Shown here piece by piece: positions 16,583-25,968 of a stretch of 44,941 bases of DNA. Source of the stretch: UBA4416 sp020846025 (GTDB lineage: Bacteria; Bacteroidota; Bacteroidia; B-17B0; Aurantibacillaceae); contig CAUJDD010000063.1 in assembly GCA_963169295.1 (NCBI GenBank), positions 1 through 44,941 of the forward strand, written 5' to 3'. The stretch's first letter is position 1; each line of letters begins with the position of its first letter. The notes below the pieces were generated by a model. It was not told where the DNA came from, searched no databases, and worked only from the letters and a program-made list of their open reading frames with translations. The position numbers and the translations under genes were made by a program.

Positions 16583-18297
16583 TATTTTTTGGGTGGAGCT
16601 GTTTTAGCTTTTCTTTTTTTGTTCCAGAAGTTATAACCAAAACTTAAGATAACGAGAATAGCAACGGGTATTTTCCAAGATACTAATCCTTTTTCGCCAA
16701 CATAACACATAAAACGTTCCCAACGGTATTTCCCTTCTTTGGAATTTTTAGATAAAGAACTAATAATGCCATTACCACTCACTGGGTTATTTTTAGGATC
16801 TTTCATGCTAAACCATACAAATACAGGACGCCCAACAATATGGTCAAATGGTACTACACCCCAACTGCGACTATCAGCAGAGTTATGTCGATTATCTCCC
16901 ATCATCCAATAATAATCTTGTTTAAAGGTGTATTCAGTTATTGGTAAACCATCATACAATACTTGTGCACCCGAAGTAGTAACTTGATGAATACCATTGT
17001 CGTAAGTAGTGAGCATCTTTTCATACAAACATAAGTTACTGGTATCTATTTTCACTGTCATCCCAGCTGAAGGTAAAGTCAATGGTCCAAAGTTATCGTT
17101 ATTCCAAGGGTAACGAGGATTGTGAGGAAATATACTTGAACTGTATTGTCCTTTCGGTTCAATTTCACGTTGCACATCGATTACGCCAGGTGTGTTTTTC
17201 ATTTGAGTAGCCACATCAGCAGGCATATTTAAAATATATACACTCGTGTCGGCATTATTAGCAATTGGGTATGCTTCTGTTACATAAATATCATGTTTAT
17301 CTAAAAATTCTTCATCAATTTGTAAGACTTGGTTTAAAACCTTAACACGATGAAAATGTTGGGCATGTTCGGGCATATCTTGCTTTACATCGTTGATGTA
17401 AATTTCCCCATCTTTAATTTCTAACTTGTCTCCAGCAGTCGCTACACAGCGTTTTACGTAGTGTTCGCGTTTATCTACAGGTCGCCCAACTTTTTTTCCA
17501 TTTTTAATTCTCATTCCACCTAAGTCAACCATAAAATTTGGGTTATTCATATTGGTATAACCAAAACGACGCACCATCTCATAATAGCTAGTATATTGTT
17601 GGGTGCCGGTAGTTACAGTGTCGCCATCAGGATAATTAAACACAATAATTTCTCCTTTTGCAGGTTTAGAATAACCTGGTAAACGCATGTATGGTAGTTT
17701 AATCCATTCTAGGTAAGATTGCGTTTCGGTAGTAAAAGGTAAAGTATGGTGAGCAAACGGGAAAGCAATGGGGGTTTGTGGTACCTTAGCGCCATAGCAT
17801 ATTTTATTTACAAATAAGAAATCGCCTACCATTAAAGATTTTTCGAGAGAAGATGTAGGAATAGTAAATGCCTCGAAAAAGAAACCACGAATAATAGAAG
17901 CTGCAACAACTGCAAATATGATTGGGTCTGCCCAATTTTTAATAAATGAAGATTCTGTTTTAATATCTGCAACACCAAAATATTTTAAGTCTTTATTAAA
18001 TCCTAAGTATGCAAAGTACAAGTAAGGCATTAAAGACGCTATAATTAAGTCGTTATTCATGCGTTTTTTAAATGCACGTGCCAAATGAAAGCCATATACG
18101 CCGTACATAATAAGGTTTACGCCGGGTACAATCATAATTAATCCCCACCATTTAGGACGATTAATAATAGAACCGAGTTCCCAGAAATTATAAATTGGGA
18201 TTAATGCTTTCCAAGAAGGTAAGCCAGCTTTTTCAAAAATTTTGTAGAGACCTACAAACGAAATGATTACTAATATTAAGAAAATGTAATTACCCAT
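16582..18297 (-). CDS. lepB: Signal peptidase I with N-terminal DUF5684-like membrane domain
   Basis: This 571-residue inner-membrane enzyme cleaves signal peptides of exported proteins. An N-terminal region with three or four membrane helices (1-115, DUF5684-like) precedes the peptidase. The nucleophile is Ser150 in FTIPTSSLEKSL and the general base is Lys282 in YVKRCVATAGD. The box E signature MMGDNRHNSADSR lies near residues 465-480. A C-terminal membrane helix (about 540-560) and a Lys-rich tail follow. A long insertion of about 130 residues between the Lys motif and box E is usual in Bacteroidota LepB. It would serve the many Sec-exported proteins of this window. Confidence 0.96.
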   Translation of the reverse strand: MGNYIFLILVIISFVGLYKIFEKAGLPSWKALIPIYNFWELGSIINRPKWWGLIMIVPGVNLIMYGVYGFHLARAFKKRMNNDLIIASLMPYLYFAYLGFNKDLKYFGVADIKTESSFIKNWADPIIFAVVAASIIRGFFFEAFTIPTSSLEKSLMVGDFLFVNKICYGAKVPQTPIAFPFAHHTLPFTTETQSYLEWIKLPYMRLPGYSKPAKGEIIVFNYPDGDTVTTGTQQYTSYYEMVRRFGYTNMNNPNFMVDLGGMRIKNGKKVGRPVDKREHYVKRCVATAGDKLEIKDGEIYINDVKQDMPEHAQHFHRVKVLNQVLQIDEEFLDKHDIYVTEAYPIANNADTSVYILNMPADVATQMKNTPGVIDVQREIEPKGQYSSSIFPHNPRYPWNNDNFGPLTLPSAGMTVKIDTSNLCLYEKMLTTYDNGIHQVTTSGAQVLYDGLPITEYTFKQDYYWMMGDNRHNSADSRSWGVVPFDHIVGRPVFVWFSMKDPKNNPVSGNGIISSLSKNSKEGKYRWERFMCYVGEKGLVSWKIPVAILVILSFGYNFWNKKRKAKTAPPKK

Positions 18298-18444
18298 ATA
18301 TTAAACGAAGTTGCGTGTATTTAACGGTTCAAAAAAATAATTAGTTTATTTTTAGCTTTTTTTAAGATTCAATTTAATCGAAACGAATATACAAAAGGTT
18401 TATTGATTATAGAGAAAAATTGCAAATAATAAAGGTGGTAATAT

Positions 18445-21400
18445 TTAAGGTTTTATCCCAATTACTAAGATATCATCTACTTGTGCATAAGCATTTCCCA
18501 TCCAATTTGAAATTTTGTTATCTAATGCTTCTTGTTGTTCGTCCATTGGAAGCGAATGAATTTGAATTAAGAAATCTTTATAATTTTTGGTCATTAGTTT
18601 TTTACCTTTCTCGCCTCCAAACTGATCAGCATAACCATCAGTTGACATATAAAATAAATCGTCTGGTTCAAGTTGTATCACTGTTTCTAGGAATACTGTG
18701 TTGGAGTCTGTAAAACCACCGATAGCATTTTTGGTGGGTTTTATTTCGGTTAGTTGATGATTTCTAATGTGTAATAATTCTCTATTGGCTCCTGCATAAG
18801 TTAAAGTATTATTCTTTTTATCAATCATACACAATGCCATATCCATTCCGTCTCTTGATTGAGAGGTGTTTTGTTTTAGAACCTTAAAAATGCTTCTATT
18901 TAAACTAGATAAAATAGCAGATGGACTAGTTATTTTTTTAGTAAGTATAATTTCGTTTAATAATGAGTTGCCAATCATACTCATAAATGCACCAGGGACA
19001 CCGTGCCCTGTGCAATCTACGCAGGCAAAAAATAATTTGTCTTCTACTTGATTAAACCAATAAAAATCACCACTTACAACATCTCTTGGTTTAAACAAAA
19101 TAAAATGGTTTGGCAAATAGTTTTTAATTACAGATTTGTCTGGAAGGATAGAACTTTGAATACGTTCGGCATAGTTGATGCTATCTTTTATTTCTTCTAT
19201 TGCAATATTTAAGTTGGTGTTAGCACTTTTAAGCTCTGAAGTTCTTTCGGCTACTTTAGTTTCAAGTATTTGTTTTTCGTGTAAAAGCTTTTGAGTACGA
19301 TACTTAATAAATAATACGATGGATGAAATAACAACTATGAATGATAAAACAAAAAACCACCACCGCATATAAAATGGAGGCGTAATCTCAAATTCGTATT
19401 CTAATACATCACTTTCAATATTGTATTTATTAATGGCTTTTAATTTAAAGATGTATTTACCTGGTGAAAGATTTGTAAAGATAGCTTCTGTATTAGTTTG
19501 TAGAGGCGACCAATCTTTGTCGTAACCATCAAGTAAAAACTGATAATTATATGTTTGTGTAGAGAGTGCTTTGAATTTAAAAGTTAAATCATTTTGTTTG
19601 TAATTAAATATTGGATTGATAAGTAAACCTAATTTTGAAATGGAATTATACTTAACTTTTGTAGAATCTAATTCAGTATGTTTTAATAAGATTCTACTGA
19701 TTACTATTTTTGGTTTCTCGTTAGATACAATATCTTCTTTGGCATTATATGAAACTAAACCTTCATTTGTTCCAAAATAAACCAATCCGTCATGTATAAG
19801 GCTTGCATTTTGTTCTATTGCTGTTGATTTAAGTCCATCTTCATCGGTGTATGATTTTATCGACATAATGGAGTAATCTTTGTTAAGTACGAGTTTGTTA
19901 ATTCCTTGGTCGGTTCCAATCCATATAATATTATTGTTTTGTGTTTGAATAGAGTTAATTGAGTTACTGAGTATTCCTGATTTTTTACTAAAATTTAAAA
20001 ACTGGTTGTCTTTTTGAATGAATAATCCTTCATCTATTGTACCTACAACAATATCTTGATTGAGATGGTTAATTGAAAAAATATTCTTACTGGTAAAATT
20101 TTGTTTGGAGTTATATTTTGTAAGTTCTTTAGTAAGGGTGTTTAGTTTTAGTAAACCTTCACCAATGGTTCCTATCCATAAGTTATTGTTGAATAAATGA
20201 ATACATGAAATATCATTGGTTGGAAGTAAATTGTTTTCGGTGTTAAATAACTCGAAAGTAGTATTGTTTAATTTTATGATTCCACCCCCATATAAACTTA
20301 ACCAAATATGGTCATTCTCTTTTTGAATATTTGATATTATTGTTTTTATTGGGAATGTGTCAATTTTATCAATATGCTTTATTAATTGTAATGTGTTGTT
20401 GGATTTAATGGATAAAATAAATAAGCCTTTGCTTTCAGTACCAACATATAATGTATTGTTCTCTTGAAACATAGAAGTTATCAAATTACCTTGTAGTTTA
20501 TCTGGGAGATTAATACTTTCAATATTTCCGTTATTAAAGTAATTAATACCTTGGGTTGTGCTTAAATAAAATCCTTCACCTTTTTGATAAAGTGATAACA
20601 CTCTATTTTCATTTAAACCATGTTGCTTGGTAAAAACAGATAGAGCTTCATTGGTAAGTTTATACACGCCTGTTCCAAAACAGGATAACCAAACTTCTCC
20701 CTCATAGTCGCACATAATAGAGGAAATGTCGGTTCCAGCTAAACCATTTTCTGTGTTAAAGAATTTATATTTTTTATTAGGACTAATTTTTAGTACGCCA
20801 TGTTCGGTAGCACACCAAATGTTTTTTTGTTTATCTTGAATAATTCCAGAGATGTAGTCGGTATTGATAAGTGGGATGTCAAATTGATTAAATGTATTAT
20901 TTTCGATGTAAAAGATACCTTTTCCAGGGGTACCTATCCACAATTTTCCATCGGTAGCTTCTAAAAAACAAAAAGCAGATGCAGAATTAAAGTTTTTAGA
21001 TTCTTTAATAACGGTAAAAGATTTGCCGTTATAAATATTGATTCCACCTTTACTAGTTCCTATCCAGTATTTTCCGCCTTTGTCTTTATAAACACTAAAT
21101 ACTTTATCGGAGCTGAGCCCGTTTTCAGTAGTTAAATATGTAAACGTTCCATTTTCAAGAATGGCAATACCTCCACCAAAAGTAGAAATCCATGTTTTTG
21201 CTCCATCACATAGGATATGAAATACCCTATTTTCTTTTAATCCATTTTTAGTAGAATAATTCGTAAATGTTTTTCTATTAAATTTAGAAACACCATCTAC
21301 AGTTCCAATCCATATATTTTTTTCAGAATCTTCAGTAATACAAACGACATCGTTGCCTATAAGCCCGTCTTGTTTATCATAATTTGTAAAGGTATTGCCA

Positions 21401-21591
21401 TCAAATCTGCTGATGCCTCCACCTTGTGTCGCAAACCAAATATAACCATAGCTATCTTGAAAGATGCATTTTACACTGGGATTGACTAGTCCCTGTTTTT
21501 GACTATAGTTTTTAAAGTTAAAATCCTGAGCCTTTGTGAAATGAATTCCAAAGCATATAAAGCAAAATATATAACTTAATTTTTTTAACAT
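18445..21591 (-). CDS. Two-component-regulator-type propeller receptor with SpoIIE/PP2C phosphatase output
   Basis: This 1048-residue protein has a signal peptide (1-22) and about a dozen Reg_prop blades (24-640, repeats such as IWFATQGGGISRFDG and IWIGTVDGV) forming a periplasmic double propeller. A Y_Y_Y domain (about 660-735), one membrane helix (744-763), a coiled coil (765-805) and a cytoplasmic SpoIIE domain (about 810-1048) follow. The PP2C metal-site motifs are intact: SGDFYW with Asp842, DCTGHGVPG with Asp859, STDGYADQFG with Asp985 and DDILVIG. There is no histidine kinase, receiver or DNA-binding domain. It should dephosphorylate a serine-phosphoprotein, probably a STAS-type regulator, in response to an envelope signal. 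Ligand and partner are unknown. Confidence 0.9.
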   Translation of the reverse strand: MLKKLSYIFCFICFGIHFTKAQDFNFKNYSQKQGLVNPSVKCIFQDSYGYIWFATQGGGISRFDGNTFTNYDKQDGLIGNDVVCITEDSEKNIWIGTVDGVSKFNRKTFTNYSTKNGLKENRVFHILCDGAKTWISTFGGGIAILENGTFTYLTTENGLSSDKVFSVYKDKGGKYWIGTSKGGINIYNGKSFTVIKESKNFNSASAFCFLEATDGKLWIGTPGKGIFYIENNTFNQFDIPLINTDYISGIIQDKQKNIWCATEHGVLKISPNKKYKFFNTENGLAGTDISSIMCDYEGEVWLSCFGTGVYKLTNEALSVFTKQHGLNENRVLSLYQKGEGFYLSTTQGINYFNNGNIESINLPDKLQGNLITSMFQENNTLYVGTESKGLFILSIKSNNTLQLIKHIDKIDTFPIKTIISNIQKENDHIWLSLYGGGIIKLNNTTFELFNTENNLLPTNDISCIHLFNNNLWIGTIGEGLLKLNTLTKELTKYNSKQNFTSKNIFSINHLNQDIVVGTIDEGLFIQKDNQFLNFSKKSGILSNSINSIQTQNNNIIWIGTDQGINKLVLNKDYSIMSIKSYTDEDGLKSTAIEQNASLIHDGLVYFGTNEGLVSYNAKEDIVSNEKPKIVISRILLKHTELDSTKVKYNSISKLGLLINPIFNYKQNDLTFKFKALSTQTYNYQFLLDGYDKDWSPLQTNTEAIFTNLSPGKYIFKLKAINKYNIESDVLEYEFEITPPFYMRWWFFVLSFIVVISSIVLFIKYRTQKLLHEKQILETKVAERTSELKSANTNLNIAIEEIKDSINYAERIQSSILPDKSVIKNYLPNHFILFKPRDVVSGDFYWFNQVEDKLFFACVDCTGHGVPGAFMSMIGNSLLNEIILTKKITSPSAILSSLNRSIFKVLKQNTSQSRDGMDMALCMIDKKNNTLTYAGANRELLHIRNHQLTEIKPTKNAIGGFTDSNTVFLETVIQLEPDDLFYMSTDGYADQFGGEKGKKLMTKNYKDFLIQIHSLPMDEQQEALDNKISNWMGNAYAQVDDILVIGIKP

Positions 21592-21614
21592 TTTAAAGGG
21601 CGAATAAATGTAAT

Positions 21615-21649
21615 AAAAAAAAGGCTGTCCTACAAGAACAGCCTTTTTT
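21615..21649 (-). terminator. Bidirectional-looking terminator downstream of the T9SS cargo gene
   Basis: A 12-bp inverted repeat (21617-21628 and 21638-21649, AAAAAAGGCTGT/ACAGCCTTTTTT) has a 9-base loop. On the minus strand it is followed by eight T. It lies 20 bases past the stop of the gene ending at 21669 and before the start of the propeller-phosphatase gene. Confidence 0.88.
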
Positions 21650-21668
21650 ATAAGAATAAAGTAATTTA

Positions 21669-24600
21669 TTACATTTTACTTAAACGTTTGGTTACAGAAC
21701 CAAACGGTGTTTTTACAACGATATAATAAACTCCAGAACTTAAATCATTAATATTTACCGAAACATGATCTGTTGCACCAGCAGGTATAGTTTTTACAAT
21801 GCTACCTAGTTGGTTTAAAATTTCAATGTTTAGATTTTCAACTCCTGAGTTTAATTTAATTTCAAAATAATCTTTCGTAGGATTTGGGAATAAACTTACT
21901 GAATTTAATAAGTCAGTTTGCTTACTTAAACTTGTAGGAGTACCAATTACAAAATCTTTTGTGTTTGATTTGGTAGTATTGATGATACTTTGAGCCACTT
22001 TAGCTGTTGGGTCGCATGTATTTAACCAAACCACATCTACACGATATTGAACTGAGTTAGCTCCTGCTGGTATTCCATAATCTGTGAAACTGGTAGCATT
22101 AGGTGCTAAATTCGCTGCTAATACAATCCAATTACCAGAATTGTTAGTATCTCGCATTACACGGTAATTATCAACGGTTGCTCCAACATATAAGTTCCAA
22201 CTTAAATCCATTTTTTGAGGAACAGGACTGTAAATACTTTGAAGGTGGATACTTTGATGAATGGCACTTTTTGGTCCTTCATTTCCACAGCTATCTACAG
22301 CCGCAATTTTGTAGGTATAACTTGTTACATTTGGGTTAGCCGTGCTATCCACCAATCTTCCTAGGTCAGCAAAATCAACAGTGCCAATTAATGTGTCTAA
22401 AGATGCTGATAACATTCTATACACTCTAAAACTATCCACGTCAGATGCACCCCCTTTTTGCCAGAATATTTCATTGTAATTAGAGGAAGTATCTACTGTT
22501 ACTACACAAAGTTGTTGAGCAGGAAGCGGATTTACATTTACCATAAGAACACTTGAAGTATCACCACTTCCGCAAGCATTATTAGCTACTACTTTTATTC
22601 CACCACTATTAGCATTTAAAGTAGCGTCTAAAAATAAAGAGTTAGTATTTAAACCACTCACAACGTTATAACCGTTTGGATAAATCCAAGTATAACTAGT
22701 AGCATTACTAACAGGAGAAATAGAATAGTTTATATTTGTAGGTAATGGACAAAGAGCATTGTTAGCAGATCCAGAAATAGCTCCAGCAGCAGCAGGTAAA
22801 GGATTAACAGTAATAGCTTTGCTTCGCATTGCTCCATCTCCACATCCATTTGTTCCATAAACACTCATTGTGCCTGATGTAGATGAATTATCATAACTAA
22901 CAGTGATTGTACGTGTATTTAATCCTGCTATAATATTACAACCATTTGGAGTAGCCCATGTATATGATAAACCATTATTTAAGTTGTTTGCAACATATAC
23001 AATAGCATTTTGTCCTTGGCATACGGTGGAGCTACCAGTTATGGCAGAGGCAAGTGTAGGTAATGGATTTACAGTAACACTTTTAGTAGTTGGTGCGCTG
23101 CTACCACAAACATTTACAGCCGATACACCGATGTTTCCACTGGTTGCGGTAGTAGAAAAGTTAGCAGTTATGGCATTGGTATTACTACCTGTATTTAATG
23201 AAACACCACTTGGGAATGTCCAGTTATAACTTGTAGCATCAGTAACTGTATTTACAAAGAAAGACTCACCTGTTTGCCCTTGGCAAATAGTACTATTACC
23301 AAATATTGTACTCGGTGATGCAGGTGCTGTAATAACATTAATGTAATTTGTTTTTATCATTGTTAAATCACCTCCACCTGCATTCATTGATAACGTAACA
23401 GTTTTGGCACCTGCGGTTGTATATGTAACTGTTATTGCAGATGCTGTTGAAGTAGAAGTAGCTGGTGTAGCTCCTGCGCCAAAAGTCCAAGTATAAGTAT
23501 TAGGGCCTGGTGCTTGAATAGATGAATTTGTAAATGTTACAGCTGTTCCAACGCAAGGTTGGGTATTGCTTACAACAAATTCTGCTTTTGGTGAGCAACT
23601 AGGTGAACCAAAAATATTAGTAACCACTACAGTTGAACTACTAGCAGGGCAAACGCCATTTGTAACTGTCCATACAGCGGTTACAGTTTGATTATTGGCA
23701 ACTGATAAATTAGCATTTGGAGTAACAGTAGAAGATAAATTTCCTAGGCCAGTTGAACAATAGGTCCATGCGCCATTACCTATAGATGGGGTATTAGCAG
23801 CCATTGCAGTAATATTGTTACATATTGATTGGTTTGGTCCAGCATTTGAGGTTGTAGGAACATTATCAAAATTTAGTAAAAGATAAGATGATGAGCCATT
23901 GCCACAGCCATTGGAGTTACTTCCATACACTGAAATATAAGATGAATTAGCGGTAGTGTTAAAGTTAACTGTAATTGAATTGGTGTTAGCACCTGCAGTT
24001 ATAGTAGCATTTGGTGGTAAAGACCAATTATAGGTAGTTGTATTTGAAATAGTTGGAACAGAGAATACAACACCATTCTTTACTTTACAAAGTGTTGTTG
24101 TAGCTGTACTTATAGCTCCAGCAGCATAAGGAATACCTTTTACAGTTACTGTAAAAGTTTTAATAGTTTGGCTATTATTTGGTCCTCCATCATCTACATA
24201 CACTGAGATAATAGCTGTACCAGATTGTCCAGCATTTGGTTTAAAGGTAAGTGTTCCAGTACTATTAGGACTTGTATATGTAACAGATGGGTTAGGAATT
24301 AAAGCAGTGTTGCTAGAATAAGCACTTAAAGTTAATGTTTGGGTTTCAGCAGCACTTCCATCACCTATACCCGATAAAGAAACCGTAGTAGTAGGTGCAT
24401 CTTGGCAGAGTGTATAATTTGAAATTGAATTAATGGTTGGTGGAGTATTGTATGTAGAGAATGAGATGGCGTTGTAGCTATAATAATTAAAGCTATTATT
24501 TGTAGAAGAACCCTGACCATTACACGAATAAGCTCTTGCCCAATAGGTGGTTGCGGGTTTTAGATTTGTTAAATTGTTAGTCCCACTTGGACTAGTAAAA

Positions 24601-25286
24601 TAAGTACAAAAATTATTTGTTCCAGTTCCACCTACTTGGCTACCGCTTCCGTATGATGTAGATGGAGTATAATAAGTGCCATCAACAGGTGCGTAACCAG
24701 TAGTTGTATATTCTCTCACACTGATTAAGGTGCGGTCAAATCCTGAACCAGTAACACTTAAGGTGGCAGTTGTTGCACCTGGCGTACCTATTACATTGAT
24801 TGTTGGATAAGCGCTTGGAGAATTATCTAATGTAAAATGTTGTTCATAATTAGAAGTAGTATATCCTAGATGAACTTTATAGCCGTAAGCTAAACAGCCA
24901 GAAAAATATGAAATGCATCCATAGTTGTAGCTATATACAACGACCTCGTAGTTTACATCAGGAATAAGTCCAGTTACGGTTACCGAGTTACCAGATCCTT
25001 TATAAACTACATAATTACTAGAACCTAAGTTTGTACCACTTCCATAAACTGTGTTTGCAGAATAAGTTCCCATATCCGAATTATCAGGAGCTACTCTTGT
25101 ACTTATTGCGGGTCTAATAATTACAATTTCATATGCACCAGCACCTGAAGTCCAGTCTACTTTCATAGAGGTTGTTGAAATATTAGTTAGGGTTACATTA
25201 TATGCTTGATAAGATGGCGTGGAAATTGTTTGCCCAATAATGTAGTTAGACAGAATAAATAAAAATAGGGATAAAATTCTTTTCAT
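21669..25286 (-). CDS. Multidomain T9SS-secreted protein (FN3, PKD and PKD-like modules, type A sorting domain)
   Basis: The 1205-residue product has a signal peptide (1-19), two FN3-like domains (about 21-145 and 160-280), a cadherin/Ig-like domain (282-384) and a PKD domain (569-651). Four PKD-like repeats are at about 388-471, 655-739, 744-828 and 833-918, each with a Cys, a YNW/YTW core and an N-G-C-G end; three are joined by the linker VTVNPLP. FN3-like modules follow (920-1100). The end (1128-1205) is a type A sorting domain with SLFPNPTKDYFEI and GVYYIVVKT, which directs export by the T9SS and anchoring or release at the surface. No enzyme domain is visible, so an adhesin or structural surface role is likely. 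Confidence 0.9.
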   Translation of the reverse strand: MKRILSLFLFILSNYIIGQTISTPSYQAYNVTLTNISTTSMKVDWTSGAGAYEIVIIRPAISTRVAPDNSDMGTYSANTVYGSGTNLGSSNYVVYKGSGNSVTVTGLIPDVNYEVVVYSYNYGCISYFSGCLAYGYKVHLGYTTSNYEQHFTLDNSPSAYPTINVIGTPGATTATLSVTGSGFDRTLISVREYTTTGYAPVDGTYYTPSTSYGSGSQVGGTGTNNFCTYFTSPSGTNNLTNLKPATTYWARAYSCNGQGSSTNNSFNYYSYNAISFSTYNTPPTINSISNYTLCQDAPTTTVSLSGIGDGSAAETQTLTLSAYSSNTALIPNPSVTYTSPNSTGTLTFKPNAGQSGTAIISVYVDDGGPNNSQTIKTFTVTVKGIPYAAGAISTATTTLCKVKNGVVFSVPTISNTTTYNWSLPPNATITAGANTNSITVNFNTTANSSYISVYGSNSNGCGNGSSSYLLLNFDNVPTTSNAGPNQSICNNITAMAANTPSIGNGAWTYCSTGLGNLSSTVTPNANLSVANNQTVTAVWTVTNGVCPASSSTVVVTNIFGSPSCSPKAEFVVSNTQPCVGTAVTFTNSSIQAPGPNTYTWTFGAGATPATSTSTASAITVTYTTAGAKTVTLSMNAGGGDLTMIKTNYINVITAPASPSTIFGNSTICQGQTGESFFVNTVTDATSYNWTFPSGVSLNTGSNTNAITANFSTTATSGNIGVSAVNVCGSSAPTTKSVTVNPLPTLASAITGSSTVCQGQNAIVYVANNLNNGLSYTWATPNGCNIIAGLNTRTITVSYDNSSTSGTMSVYGTNGCGDGAMRSKAITVNPLPAAAGAISGSANNALCPLPTNINYSISPVSNATSYTWIYPNGYNVVSGLNTNSLFLDATLNANSGGIKVVANNACGSGDTSSVLMVNVNPLPAQQLCVVTVDTSSNYNEIFWQKGGASDVDSFRVYRMLSASLDTLIGTVDFADLGRLVDSTANPNVTSYTYKIAAVDSCGNEGPKSAIHQSIHLQSIYSPVPQKMDLSWNLYVGATVDNYRVMRDTNNSGNWIVLAANLAPNATSFTDYGIPAGANSVQYRVDVVWLNTCDPTAKVAQSIINTTKSNTKDFVIGTPTSLSKQTDLLNSVSLFPNPTKDYFEIKLNSGVENLNIEILNQLGSIVKTIPAGATDHVSVNINDLSSGVYYIVVKTPFGSVTKRLSKM

Positions 25287-25313
25287 AATAGATTAGATTT
25301 AAAAATAGTGTAC

Positions 25314-25345
25314 CAAAATTAGTTTTTTTTTCAATTGCTTACAAA
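25314..25345 (-). promoter_or_regulatory. Promoter of the T9SS cargo gene (TTTG-N20-TAATTTTG)
   Basis: On the minus strand TTTG (25342-25345) is followed by 20 bases and then TAATTTTG (25314-25321). Both boxes and the spacing fit the Bacteroidota primary-sigma consensus. The start codon is 28 bases downstream. The -33 box overlaps the T-run of the terminator-like hairpin that ends the ubiX operon. Confidence 0.65.
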
Positions 25346-25383
25346 AAAAAACGAAATTGTTTGTAAAATGTTAAAAAACAATT
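25342..25383 (-). terminator. Possible weak terminator downstream of ubiX
   Basis: An AT-rich 8-bp inverted repeat (25376-25383 and 25355-25362, AATTGTTT/AAACAATT) with a 13-base loop is followed on the minus strand by TCG and a run of nine T. It starts 13 bases past the ubiX stop. The stem is weak, so termination may be partial. Confidence 0.4.
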
Positions 25384-25395
25384 AGATAGCTCTCT

Positions 25396-25968
25396 TTATT
25401 CTTGCCAACGTTTAGTTTGAACAGGTAAGTTACTCAAATCTAAAATTCTATCAATCACAGTACTAGCAAGTTCTTCAAAATTAGTTGGATTAGAGTAAAA
25501 AGAAGGTGAAGCTGGGCAAATAATTCCCCCAGCATGTGTTATTGTTTGCATATTATTAAGATGAATAGAACTATAAGGGGTTTCGCGAACCATTAATATC
25601 AACTTTCTTCTTTCTTTTAAGATAACATCGGCGGCTCTTGTAGTTAAATCGTTACTTATACCCGAAGCAATTCGAGCTAAGGTACCCATGCTACAAGGGC
25701 AAATTATCATTGTGTCGTATTTAGCTGAGCCTGATGCAAAAGGCGCAAAAAAATTATGTTTTTCATAAAAAGTAAACGTAGAGTATTTATTAAAATCCTC
25801 ATTTCCTAGTTCTTGTTTCCATACGGTTTTAGCATTATCGCTCATCACAATGCCAACGGTTTCAATGCGTGAGCTAAGGCTTAATAATTTATCAAGTAAT
25901 ACTTTAGCATAAATACTTCCACTGGCTCCAGTAATGGCTACTATAATTTTATGTTTACTTTGATTCAC
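25396..25968 (-). CDS. ubiX: Flavin prenyltransferase UbiX
   Basis: This 190-residue enzyme joins a dimethylallyl group to FMN to make prenylated FMN, the cofactor of UbiD-type decarboxylases. The flavodoxin-like N-terminus has AITGASGSIYAK (about 11-22). The family core follows: PCSMGTLARIASGISNDL, then RAADVILKERRKLILMVRETP and HAGGIICPASPSFY, all typical of UbiX. The start is GTG at 25968, which overlaps the end of the upstream barrel gene by 14 bases, so the two are translationally coupled. No UbiD partner lies in this window. Confidence 0.96.
   Translation of the reverse strand: MNQSKHKIIVAITGASGSIYAKVLLDKLLSLSSRIETVGIVMSDNAKTVWKQELGNEDFNKYSTFTFYEKHNFFAPFASGSAKYDTMIICPCSMGTLARIASGISNDLTTRAADVILKERRKLILMVRETPYSSIHLNNMQTITHAGGIICPASPSFYSNPTNFEELASTVIDRILDLSNLPVQTKRWQE

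Noticed and set aside
16323..16607. 94-codon plus-strand frame over DUF3820
   Set aside because: The minus-strand DUF3820 reading has recognisable motifs and TAATG coupling to lepB; the plus-strand product has none.
22903..23229. 108-codon open frame opposite the T9SS cargo gene
   Set aside because: It is a shadow of a repetitive, low-GC-third-position gene with clear domain support on the other strand.
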